Counted from the first letter of the stretch, positions 37,349-46,230 are shown. The stretch: 64,000 nt of DNA from Procambarus clarkii (GCF_040958095.1 NC_091228.1:10765496-10829495), one strand, 5' to 3'. Notes: generated by a model not told the origin, from the letters alone. A program made the numbers and translations.

Positions 37349-37647
37349 ACACCAAACCAATATATAAGGGATGGAACCTGGAACCAAGGGATACCACCTA
37401 CCAGGGCAGCCAGGGAGACCGAGCGTGGGCCACTGCACGTAGGGTGTGTCGACCCCAGCGGTGCTCCCCCTTTTCAAACGGGGAGTCCTACTACTTCCTT
37501 CATTCTCCCACACTGGGGCTATGACCCCAGTCTCCCTATCTCTCCAGCCTGGACACCCAACCATCCACTCAGGGCGGCCTCTCACAGGCGACCCCTACAG
37601 CGGGTGGTCCGATGGCCCACAAGACCCCTACATGGTGCCCTTCAGCC

Positions 37648-37653
37648 CTTCAG
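37648..37653. repeat. Target-site duplication of the Polinton-like element, left
   Basis: CTTCAG directly abuts the left terminus (AGTAGTGGAAAG). The identical hexamer follows the right terminus at 53,322. Six bases is the usual Polinton/Maverick duplication length. Confidence 0.85.
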
Positions 37654-37664
37654 AGTAGTGGAAA

Positions 37665-37717
37665 GTACGCCAAATCGTGTCCGTTTTGCTTTTTTCGAGG
37701 GACACGTTCTGGCGTAC
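37665..37717. repeat. Terminal hairpin of the left end
   Basis: GTACGCCAAATCGTGTCC (37,665-37,682) pairs with GGACACGTTCTGGCGTAC (37,700-37,717), 16 of 18 positions, across a 17-nt loop. The first arm is an inverted copy of the sequence repeated in the adjoining 42-bp array. It is mirrored at 53,258-53,310. Confidence 0.85.
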
Positions 37718-38150
37718 CTGTTTTTCGTTACAGTTTTAAGGGGACACGTTCTGGCGTACCTGTTTTCGTTGCAGTTTTGATGGGACACGACTTGGCGTAC
37801 CTGTTTTTCGTTGCAGTTTTGATGGGACGCGACTTGGCGTACCTGTTTTTCGTTGCAGTTTTGATGGGACACGACTTGGCGTACCTATTTTTCGTTGCAG
37901 TTTTGATGGGACACGACTTGGCGTACCTGTTTTTCGTTGCAGTTTTGATGGGACACGACTTGGCGTACCTGTTTTTCGTTGCAGTTTTGATGGGACACGA
38001 CTTGGCGTACCTGTTTTTCGTTGCAGTTTTGATGGGACACGACTTGGCGTACCTGTTTTTCGTTGCAGTTTTGATGGGACACGACTTGGCGTACCTGTTT
38101 TTCGTTGCAGTTTTGATGGGACACGACTTGGCGTACCTGTTTTTCGTTAC
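37699..38150. repeat. 42-bp terminal array, left arm (9 core + 2 variant units)
   Basis: The unit GATGGGACACGACTTGGCGT plus ACCTGTTTTTCGTTGCAGTTTT recurs every 42 bp; the two outermost units read GGGACACGTTCTGGCGTACC. The unit is a multiple of three, so long open frames on both strands are artefacts. By position this is a candidate multi-site binding region for an end-recognising protein. Confidence 0.93.
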
Positions 38151-38186
38151 CCCAGTGGGCCATGCACAGACATTGCTAATGGTCAA

Positions 38187-39285
38187 TGACGTCACCCCCG
38201 TCTTCATCTTCCCTGTATAAGTCCGTTTTCTGTTATAGTGTAATTATTCCCATTTTCAATATTTATAGCAAAGGGGGATTCAAATGCTGCCTTCTGTCAA
38301 GTCTAATGTGCAATGGCGTTAACCATTATAAGCTCGTTTTTTCACAATTAGGTATTACCATACGGTTTCCCATTGTCTAAGATCATTTTATAGCTAAGAT
38401 TACATAATAATAACAAGAAATGAGTTCAAACCCTGTTTACAGAACCGGTATTTACCCAGGTCTTTTTCCTAAATATAAAACTTATCCAGTTCATTTCCTA
38501 TTCTGTTTCATGTTGATACGTATAATAGGTTAATAATATTCCCCTTTACTATGACCATTCAGTCACACCTCTATCATGTCACCCCTATTTCTTCTTCGTC
38601 GTCGTCGTTCTAGAGAAAGTAATTTGAGCTTTGACAATCTTTCTTAAAGGATTGTTTATTATACATAGGGCAAAAAAAATAAAACTGCTATCAGTCGTTT
38701 ATATTAAAAAATAGAGGCCTGGCCATTTGTGATTTCAATGCGAGTTCGGTAGTGACCCTTTCCTTATGCGCGTCTCACATTCGCTCAAAACATACCTCCC
38801 ACACCATACTGTAGCATTTAACAAATAAAAAACTCATTCAGTAAAAAGCAAGCCTCTCATATTTTGAAATAAAGCCTTTTGCAGATACCACCTTTTGTGA
38901 CGTCATCATCCCTAATGCGGCACGAGGCGTCAACGGGCTAAATGCGGATCCCAGGAGGTTCACACATAAGTGTGAACTCTTAATCTAGCTTAATACCTCA
39001 CCTATACTCTGTGCTTCATCAGAGTTGATATTCAGCTACAATAGCTCGTATTTTCGCTCATTACTTATATTTTCTGTTATTCATAAACCCGATCAAACCT
39101 TCCTAACCTAACCTAACCTAACATATTATTTATAACAAACAAATACATTCTACAGAACAGTTATTGTTGTTGTTTAGTGACATCGTGTAAAGCGAGCTCA
39201 GGTATAGGGATAATGTATTGATGGTCATTAGCATATAGGTGTGAAGGTATTACAGTACCTTACTGGTTAGCTATGTATGACGTCA
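38187..39285. promoter_or_regulatory. Three TGACGTCA (CRE-type) palindromes, left arm
   Basis: Perfect TGACGTCA at 38,187-38,194, 38,898-38,905 and 39,278-39,285. This is the consensus site of CREB/ATF-family bZIP proteins. Three exact copies in 1.1 kb is far above chance for an 8-mer. Confidence 0.6.
39102..39122. repeat. Telomere-type (CCTAA)n run, left arm
   Basis: Four CCTAA units in a row, the complement of the arthropod TTAGG repeat. Mirrored at 51,892-51,912. Confidence 0.85.
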
Positions 39286-39555
39286 CCAGACAACCAATGC
39301 TACCTTTGGCGTCCTACTGGCATTTGTATTTGATGTTATTAATAAAAAATGACTAGACTAACCATCCCCACCTAACCTAATCAGAGGTTTAAGAATATAC
39401 ATTTTAGTCATCTGCGACTGTAATCATTCATTATGCAGTAATAAGTTCAAAACTAGAATAGATGCCCAAATGTCGTACCGCAAATTTTAGAAGCATCGTA
39501 TGACTGGCAGCACAGCTGGTAAGCTGACCTGGCCGCCATTCCCCAGTCAAATAGG

Positions 39556-39560
39556 TCAGT
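39556..39560 (+). promoter_or_regulatory. Putative initiator of left PolB
   Basis: TCAGT in the context GGTCAGTACATC, an arthropod-type Inr, about 95 bp before the ATG at 39,653. The same GTCAGTACA core stands at the ATPase start site (44,808-44,816). No TATA box precedes it. Confidence 0.45.
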
Positions 39561-39652
39561 ACATCTCTAGCTCTCCCAGCCAGCACAAGCAGCCAACATC
39601 GCTCCTGGACATTTCACCAGACCTCTGTATTATTCAACAACAATACGCAACC

Positions 39653-39851
39653 ATGGAAACTTGTCCTTTCTGCAATAAGCCAAAGCAAGGGAAATTGCAC
39701 TTGTGCGAAGTAAGGTGCATAGAATGTCGTATTTCATATACAGCCAACTCGCGTCGTGAGTGTGTGTTATGCTGTCCCCAGTGCGTTAATATCCCTCGTG
39801 GACATTATGATGCAGTCTGCACCTCGTGCTCCAAAATCTTCTGCACCAGTC
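39653..39851 (+). other. PolB exon 1 (left), Cys-rich module
   Basis: 66 codons with 12 cysteines, including CPFC at 4-7, C22-x2-C25, C37-x2-CC-x2-C44 and C56-x2-C59, resembling zinc-ribbon knuckles. The donor is C|GTGAGT at 39,852. Confidence 0.75.
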
Positions 39852-42800
39852 GTGAGTAATATTTATATCAGCAACACTTGCTTCGTTTATGATCAAATAA
39901 TTTTATATAGAATTACACCAGCAGCATGTGATATTTTATAAAAAAAAATATTGCCTACCAGCTTCAGTAATATTGTTTTTATTTGCATAAGTAATATTAC
40001 TGTGATCCACAGGTCGCGACCCCGAAACCTGTCCATTTTGCATGAACCTGGATGTTGATGACGATACAGAGTCTGACACCAGATACGATTCTGAAACCTC
40101 AGAAGCTTCATCACCTCAGAGCGAAAGTGAGTTAATATCCATCATCAGTATTCATTATTAATTTTATTTATCTGAGATAATATTGCACTATTCCCATCAT
40201 TAATCAGTCATTTAAAAATATATATGTTATGAATTCTAACTAACATCTACAAAAAAATAATTTTTTTTTTCAGGATCATCTGTTGAACAGTTGGATGAGG
40301 AATATCCTCGTGGAGGAGGGAATGAGGCTGGAGAACCTAGCACTAGTCAAGCTCGTACACCGCCATTAGAAGATAGTAACAATAGCAGGCCAAGTCTAGA
40401 TCGTAAGTATCATCCTCAGTGATTATTTCCATAACCTTGCATTATTTATTTGTAAACATTCCTATATTAAATTTATATTTTTTATTAAAAATCTCAATTC
40501 TTTTACTCTAGGTAGCCATCTAGAGGATGAGGACTCCCTGCATTTGGTTTGGGAAGCTGATTCAGATGTGGAAGCCAGCCAGCCTATCGCTAATACTCCA
40601 CCACCACCTCAGGAACAGCAGCAACAGCAGGTAGATGATTTGCTTCCTCCTCAACCCGAAGTAATAGAAGTGATCAATAATTTCAATGGGGGGTACATAC
40701 GCCATTCTTATAGCATCCCAGATCATGCCCAAGGAGATCCTGCCCATTATTTGACTATATATCGTGATTATTTTATTCAGCAAATAGAATCCTTGTTTGA
40801 CGCCGTTCACCCCAATTTCCCTCCTGCCCTCTTGATATACCCTGATTTTACATTTAATTTACAGCGGCTTAATCAAGAAAATGAACCTGATTTTGAGGGA
40901 GAGTTACCTATAAGGGCCGAGCAGCGCACTGTATCTAGGCATGAGGCTAGTGTTGTTGTAGATCAATGGATTGCTGAATTGGATAATAAGTTAGAAGAGT
41001 TCTTTGCCGAGACAGAAGGTTCGAGTCTAGGTATACAGAGCATTTCTGGTTTTTATATCAATTCTATAGCTGTTCAGCATCCCATCCGTCTAGGAGAATA
41101 CGTGCCTTATCCAGATAAATTACGTGGTCGACATTATGTTTTCAATCCTAAAGGGGAGCAAAATATATGTTTGATCCAATGTTTAGCCGCATACATATGT
41201 CTTGCTAGGGGGATGGACTTACGCAACATTGGCAGGCGTTCCAAATCAGCCAGGTGGTGTCTTAGATTCGTCCGTTGGAGTGAGGATATTGAAATTCCCA
41301 TAACGTATGATAACATTAATAAAATAGAAAGTATAAATAAATTAAGTATTTTTATCTATGTGCTCACTCGTGAAGAAAATAGATACTACATTAGCTTAGC
41401 TAGAAAAGGCAGGGAACATTCTGCCCGTAAAGTACCTTTGCTCATGCTGGAGGATCAGCATCTTGTGCTCATTAAAGATTTCAATCAATATGTTCGCAAC
41501 ATGCGCGACAATACATATAATATTCCTAAGAATCATATTTTTTGTCATTCGTGTTTAATTCATTTGTCACCTGATGCTATGCGGGATCACGAAGAGTCAT
41601 GTGAAGTTAAACAAACATTGAAATTTTACCCTGAAGGTCATAAAATCAAGTTCAAAAATTACGGTCGTGCCTATGGGCCGTCTCACACGGCATATTATGA
41701 TTTCGAGTGCTTGTTGGACCCCTCCAATCCCCAAGGTATGATCGAGAAGCGTCACAAAGCCGTGGCATATGCTTTTATCATCATCAACAGGGAATTGGAG
41801 GTGGTAGAGAAATTAACTTATATGGGGGATGACCCTGTGAATCATTTCATAGATACTTTGGAGAAGTCATGGAAGAGAATCAAATCTGCCATGCCTAAAT
41901 ACAAAATATCTATGACACGTGAACATTGGCAAGCTTATAGACGTCAGACCACATGTGAAATGTGTTATAGTCCATTTAAATCGGCTATGGACAAGCACCG
42001 TCATCATGATCATGCTATTGAATTTAATAATTATCTAGCAGCCTATTGCCAAAGGTGCAACATGTTGTGCAGAAACTCATATAAATATTTATATACATTC
42101 TCTCACAATGCTGCTTATGACCTCGGAGTAATTTTAAATGAATTGTCTAACCTCCCTAACCGCGAAATTGATATTGCCTCCAAAGATGGATTTAAGTTCA
42201 TGAAAGTAGATATCGGTAAACTTCGGTTTATGGATAGTCTGGCTTTACTAAATGGTGGGCTGGAAAAACTAGCTAAAGAACATATCAAGGAAGGTAAACC
42301 CACCACTTACACCTCAGTTATGCTAGATGACGTCCCTGTAGCTGCCCACCATTTATTAAAGACAGGCAAACAGGTCTTCTGTTATGATTATATTTCATCT
42401 CTGGAGAAATTAAATGAACCGGCTCTTCCTCCTCCCGAAGCCTTTTTCAATAGTTTAAAGCACGAGGCCATAAGCGAGAGCGATTATACACAGGCTAAAG
42501 AAGTCTTCAGATTAGCGGAATGCAAGACCATTGGGGATTACTTAAAGGTCTATTTGAAAGTAGATACTGGACTATTGTGTGATGTGTTTACTGTATGGCG
42601 CAAGACCATGCTTGAGCTGTACAAGTTAGACATTACACACTATGTCTCGTTATCTAGTTTTGCATGGGACGCTTTCTTGTTTAAGAGTCAAGTTGTCTTG
42701 GACTCTATTTCCGATCCCCATTTGTACGATGTATTGCGCAGAAATCTAAGAGGCGGATTTACCTCTGTTGTGCGGCAACACACAAGTGTACACAATGAGC

Positions 42801-44281
42801 ATACGGGTGCTGATCCTTCTAGTACTGATAAATATATTCTGTATTTGGATTTTAATGGCTTATACGCCACCTGTATGACAGAACTGCTTCCTCAAGGCGG
42901 GATCCGTAAATTATCTGCTGCCGAATGCAATGATTGGCTCCAACAAGGATTGGAAAATATTACATGTGATGGGGATAAAGGGTATTGGGTCATGTGTGAT
43001 ACCAAGCATGTCGCACCTGAGGTGGCTCGATACACCGATGACTTGCCTTTAACCCTGTCACATGCTAATATTTCAACTGATCTTCTCTCCGATTATAGCA
43101 AACATATTTTAAATACCAAAGATCGTAAACTCCCCAAGAAAAACAATAAATTAATTGCTTCACATCTCCCCCAAAAAGATTACTTGGTGAGTTTAGATTT
43201 GCTTCAGATGCTGATGAAATTGGGATTGGAAGTGGCTAAGGTAAATGCAGTTTATGAATTCCAACAGAGCAAGTACCTTAAGGAATTTGTCGAAACAAAT
43301 GCTCGTGAACGTGCAAATACACCTTGCGCCATTAAGGGTAAAGCTTTCAAGCTGGTATCAAATGCAATTTACGGCAAGAGTTTGACAAATGTGAGTAAAT
43401 ATGGCGATCAGCATTATTTAGTTACATCACGAGACAAATTCCAAAAGCATGCACGCAATCCGTTCTTCAAACGGAGCATTTTGTTAAGTGAAGACAGAGT
43501 CATTTGCACTGTTAAGAAACAATCACTTAAAGTCAATACACCAACTTATTTGGGGTTCCAGATCTTGCAAATAGCTAAGAGGATCCTATATGATTTTTGG
43601 TACAATACCGTCAAAGCTCATTATGGAGACAAAGCTAGATTGCTGTATACGGATACAGATTCGTATTTGATTGAATTAAGCTGTCCAAATGCTTTTGAGG
43701 AATTAAATAAACTGCCTTTATCTCAGCATATGGATTTCAGCAATTTCCCTCCTGAAAATCCCTATTTCGATGACTCTCGCAAAGGTCAACTAGGTTTGTT
43801 AAAATCGGAAGTTGGAGCCAAAATTATCAAAGAACTCATTGCATTGAAGCCTAAAATGTACTCGATTCTAACTCAAGATCAGGTTCAGATCTGTCGTTGT
43901 AAAGGTATTCCCACTTATCATCAGTCTAAACTCACTCATGCTGCTTTCCAAAGTGCTTTAGAGTTAAATATTGGGCAGAGGTTCCAATCCAGATCTATTA
44001 GGAATGTTAAAGGCCGTATGTGTACCTGTCTCACTACAAAACGTGGATTGTCCGCCTTTGACGATAAACGTTATGTACTGAGTCCTACACAGTCTTTGGC
44101 GTATGGACACCCCGATATACCTCGAGCAGAAATTAATGAAGAAGAGAATGAGGAGGAGGAGGAGGATGTACCTGCACCTGCTGCTGCTGCTGCACGTCCT
44201 GTGAGACGTGGATTCCATCCCATATTCAATATGTGGGGAAAACGCGATGCACTGGTGAACAAGACGTATCCTCACAATTAG
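39653..44281 (+). CDS. polB: Protein-primed family-B DNA polymerase (PolB), four exons, left copy intact
   Basis: Exons: 39,653-39,851, 40,013-40,126, 40,274-40,402 and 40,512-44,281. All introns are GT-AG, 161, 147 and 109 bp, phase 1, and the exons sum to 4,212 nt (1,403 codons plus stop) with the frame kept. It should replicate the element with a protein primer, in the nucleus. Exon 1 encodes a Cys-rich zinc-ribbon-like region, exons 2-4 start with an acidic linker, and exon 4 holds the polymerase. The ATG at 39,653 is preferred: an upstream in-frame ATG at 39,500 is ACG in the right arm and lies before the putative initiator. The length is at the long end for Polinton PolB, which I recall as about 1,000-1,250 residues. 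The alternative is that exons 1-3 are 5' UTR or a separate gene; the conserved phase argues against that. Confidence 0.82.
40013..40126 (+). other. PolB exon 2 (left)
   Basis: 114 bp, symmetric phase 1-1. It opens with another ETCPFC motif, then an acidic Ser/Asp/Glu stretch. Acceptor CACAG, donor GTGAGT. Confidence 0.72.
40274..40402 (+). other. PolB exon 3 (left)
   Basis: 129 bp, symmetric phase 1-1, Gly/Pro/Ser/Glu-rich linker. A polypyrimidine tract of about 18 T precedes the CAG acceptor; donor GTAAGT. Confidence 0.72.
40512..44281 (+). other. PolB exon 4 (left): exonuclease and polymerase domains
   Basis: Motifs by nucleotide position: ExoI YYDFECLL (Asp 41,699), an Endo VII/HNH-like C-x2-C ... 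HRHHDH ... C-x2-CN module (41,954-42,060), ExoII HNAAYDLG (Asp 42,119), ExoIII YLKVDTGLL (Asp 42,563), motif A DFNGLY (Asp 42,848), motif B KAFKLVSNAIYGKS (43,340), motif C YTDTDSY (43,652 and 43,658). All catalytic acidic residues of a DNA_pol_B_2 enzyme are present. The tail is Glu- and Ala-rich. Stop TAG at 44,279. Confidence 0.92.
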
Positions 44282-44304
44282 TGACTGAAGAAATTGTTGA
44301 TGGG

Positions 44305-44545
44305 ACATTGCAACCTCCCCTAACCTGACATTGATGTTTGAAAATTGCTACCTCCCCTAACCTGACACTGATGTTTGAAAATTGCTACCTCCCCTAACCT
44401 ATCTTTGGGTTTGACAATTGCTACCTCCCCTAACCTGAGATTGATGTTTGACAATTGCTACCTCCCCTAACCTGAGATTGATGTTTGACAATTGCTACCT
44501 CCCCTAACCTGTCATTGATGTTTGAAAAATTGCGGGGCCCCTGAC
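44305..44545. repeat. 37-bp minisatellite downstream of left PolB
   Basis: About six units of GCTACCTCCCCTAACCTGAC plus ATTGATGTTTGAAAATT at a 37-bp period, lying within the predicted PolB 3' UTR. Mirrored at 46,470-46,710. Confidence 0.9.
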
Positions 44546-44641
44546 TCATCACTGATGTTCTAAAAATGCAGTCTCCCTTAACCTATGTTGAAAATGTTCT
44601 GTTGTATATCTATGTTGTAAATGTTCTGTTGTATAAAAAAA

Positions 44642-44647
44642 AATAAA
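44642..44647 (+). terminator. Poly(A) signal of left PolB
   Basis: AATAAA 361 bp after the PolB stop. A second AATAAA lies at 44,727-44,732. Confidence 0.5.
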
Positions 44648-44784
44648 AGTTTGTGAAATGTATACTTTGATGTTTTTATAAAACCGTGCCCCCCTAACCT
44701 ATGTTTTGAAAATGTTCTATGCCAAAAATAAAAATATGAAAATGTATGCTTTGATGTTTTCTATGAAAACCTCCCATGTTTAAA

Positions 44785-44813
44785 TATAATAACCTTATCA
44801 TTCTTATGTCAGT
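44785..44813 (+). promoter_or_regulatory. Core promoter of left ATPase
   Basis: TATAAT-like box at 44,785-44,790 and an initiator TCAGT at 44,809-44,813, 26 bp apart, then a 20-bp leader to the ATG at 44,832. Spacing is canonical for a TATA + Inr promoter. Confidence 0.6.
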
Positions 44814-44831
44814 ACAAACCCAACACGAGTC

Positions 44832-45476
44832 ATGGATAGTTCACCTATCACTGAAGAACAACTCGATATTTTCAATGAACCCAGCAGAATAATCATTGCA
44901 GGATTTTCCAATGGCGGAAAATCTTATTTGTGCACTAAACTCGTACAAAAATACCATCTGAAATTCTCCAGTATTATTATATGTGGCGGCAGTTACAGAG
45001 CATTGCTAGACGATCCAGTAATTAACAAGAAAATAATTGCTCAACCTGAAATTATTAACCCTTTAGATGAACGTACAGATGATTCGCCTATTTTAATTAT
45101 TATCGATGACTTGTTCATCGAATCTGCCAATTCCAAAATTGTGTCTGATATCTTCACTAAAGGCAGACATCTTGCTATTTCGTGTATATTCATTACCCAA
45201 AATATATTTTTCTCTGGGAAATATGCTAGAAGTATCAGTTTAAACGCCTCCCATTTCATATTAGTGAAATCTAGAGATTTAGCTCAAATTGAGACTTTAG
45301 GGCGGCAGTTATTTGGAAAACAAGATTCTAAAAAGCTTTTAGATATCTACAAGAAAGCCATCAGTAAACCTTATGGATATTTATTAGTGGATTTAGGAGT
45401 GAAAACCCCTGAACGCATCACCTTCCGTAGCAATATTGTTGGTGAGCATCCATACGAAATTGTTTACCAATGGTGA
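44832..45476 (+). CDS. A32-like (FtsK-HerA) packaging-type ATPase, left, complete
   Basis: 214 residues. Walker A is GFSNGGKS (residues 24-31) and Walker B is ILIIIDD (87-93, Asp92/Asp93); ISCIFITQN (about 116-124) corresponds to the sensor strand with its TQN signature. The family packages DNA into capsids in Polintons, adintoviruses and NCLDVs. Its length is slightly short for Polinton ATPases but the fold motifs are complete. It lies 551 bp downstream of PolB on the same strand with its own promoter. The last 164 bases lie in the unique centre, so only this copy has the C-terminus. Without capsid genes its role in this element is unclear. Confidence 0.85.
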   Translation: MDSSPITEEQLDIFNEPSRIIIAGFSNGGKSYLCTKLVQKYHLKFSSIIICGGSYRALLDDPVINKKIIAQPEIINPLDERTDDSPILIIIDDLFIESANSKIVSDIFTKGRHLAISCIFITQNIFFSGKYARSISLNASHFILVKSRDLAQIETLGRQLFGKQDSKKLLDIYKKAISKPYGYLLVDLGVKTPERITFRSNIVGEHPYEIVYQW

Positions 45477-45591
45477 ATGTACTTAACAACAACAACAAGG
45501 GGAGGTTAGGGGGGTTGGGTGTATAGGATGTGTTCCCCACAACAGCAACAACCACCACAAGGAGAGGTTAGGGGGGTTGGTATATCGGATG

Positions 45592-45619
45592 TATAAAACA
45601 GCTAAAACCATACAATCAG
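45592..45619 (+). promoter_or_regulatory. Core promoter in the unique centre
   Basis: TATAAAA at 45,592-45,598 and TCAGA at 45,616, 26 bp to the Inr A, then an ATG at 45,638. Same layout as the ATPase promoter. Confidence 0.5.
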
Positions 45620-45637
45620 ATATCACTTTATTAGAAG

Positions 45638-45670
45638 ATGGAGAACGTACTAGATAAAATACATTCATAG
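45638..45670 (+). pseudogene. Stump of a third gene, 10 codons
   Basis: ATG GAG AAC GTA CTA GAT, then a stop TAG at 45,668-45,670. It follows a TATA + Inr promoter and is cut off about 33 bp before the palindrome junction. I infer it is the start of the next gene of the ancestral element; identity unknown. Confidence 0.4.
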
Positions 45671-45688
45671 ATATTAAATACATAGATA

Positions 45689-46183
45689 TTAAATACATTC
45701 TCGTAACTGCCGCCCTAAAGTCTCAATTTGAGCTAAATCTCTAGATTTCACTAATATGAAATGGGAGGCGTTTAAACTGATACTTCTAGCATATTTCCCA
45801 GAGAAAAATATATTTTGGGTAATGAATATACACGAAATAGCAAGATGTCTGCCTTTAGTGAAGATATCAGACACAATTTTGGAATTGGCAGATTCGATGA
45901 ACAAGTCATCGATAATAATTAAAATAGGCGAATCATCTGTACGTTCATCTAAAGGGTTAATAATTTCAGGTTGAGCAATTATTTTCTTGTTAATTACTGG
46001 ATCGTCTAGCAATGCTCTGTAACTGCCGCCACATATAATAATACTGGAGAATTTCAGATGGTATTTTTGTACGAGTTTAGTGCACAAATAAGATTTTCCG
46101 CCATTGGAAAATCCTGCAATGATTATTCTGCTGGGTTCATTGAAAATATCGAGTTGTTCTTCAGTGATAGGTGAACTATCCAT
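45689..46183 (-). pseudogene. ATPase, right copy, truncated at the junction
   Basis: Identical to the left ATPase for the first 160 residues, including Walker A and B, then leaves homology at the arm boundary and ends after four unrelated residues (RECI) read from the unique centre. It lacks the last 54 residues. Whether the shortened protein is made or folds is unknown. Confidence 0.88.
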
Positions 46184-46201
46184 GACTCGTGTTGGGTTTG
46201 T

Positions 46202-46230
46202 ACTGACATAAGAATGATAAGGTTATTATA
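46202..46230 (-). promoter_or_regulatory. Core promoter of right ATPase
   Basis: Exact mirror of the left TATA + Inr arrangement (TCAGT as ACTGA at 46,202-46,206). Confidence 0.55.

Larger units (their letters stand above)
35302..37585 (-). mobile_element. LINE B, copy 2 (5' part only)
   Basis: The ORF1 region and the first 30 or so residues of the endonuclease match LINE B copy 1 collinearly (for example GPATWTKYFDLQSLDSTP against GPASWAKYFDLLPLDSTP). Homology ends inside the endonuclease at about 35,300, so RT and RNase H are missing. The Polinton-like element sits about 300 bp upstream of its ORF1 start, probably in the LINE's 5' region. Confidence 0.8.
38151..39555. other. Non-coding upstream region of left PolB
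   Basis: About 1.4 kb without a supportable ORF. It holds three TGACGTCA sites, an 8-bp perfect hairpin at 38,958-38,977 (GTTCACAC-ATAA-GTGTGAAC) and a CCTAA run at 39,102-39,122. All are duplicated in the right arm. Confidence 0.7.
37654..45311 (+). repeat. Left inverted arm, 7,658 bp
   Basis: Reverse complement of 45,704-53,321. In the central part positions pair as x and about 91,015 minus x. The arm carries the 42-bp array, the upstream regulatory region, PolB, a 37-bp array and the first 480 bases of the ATPase. It is 40 bp longer than the right arm, mainly because it has one more 42-bp unit. Confidence 0.93.
45312..45703. other. Unique centre of the palindrome (392 bp)
   Basis: Holds the end of the left ATPase (to 45,476), two GGAGAGGTTAGGGGGGTTGG-like repeats (45,498 and 45,561), a promoter with a gene stump, and a 15-bp tandem duplication CATAGATATTAAATA (45,666-45,695) next to the right junction. 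The arms meet it at ...GGCAGTTA (45,311) and TAACTGCC... (45,704). Confidence 0.9.

Noticed and set aside
37612-38220. Repetitive open frames in the 42-bp array with a hydrophobic 14-residue repeat (and mirror at 52,796-53,462)
   Set aside because: The unit is 42 bp (3n) and open in several frames on both strands; it lies in the terminal non-coding array.
39500-39652. N-terminal extension of PolB from an ATG at 39,500
   Set aside because: The ATG is ACG in the right arm and lies upstream of the likely initiator at 39,556; the ATG at 39,653 is kept in both arms.
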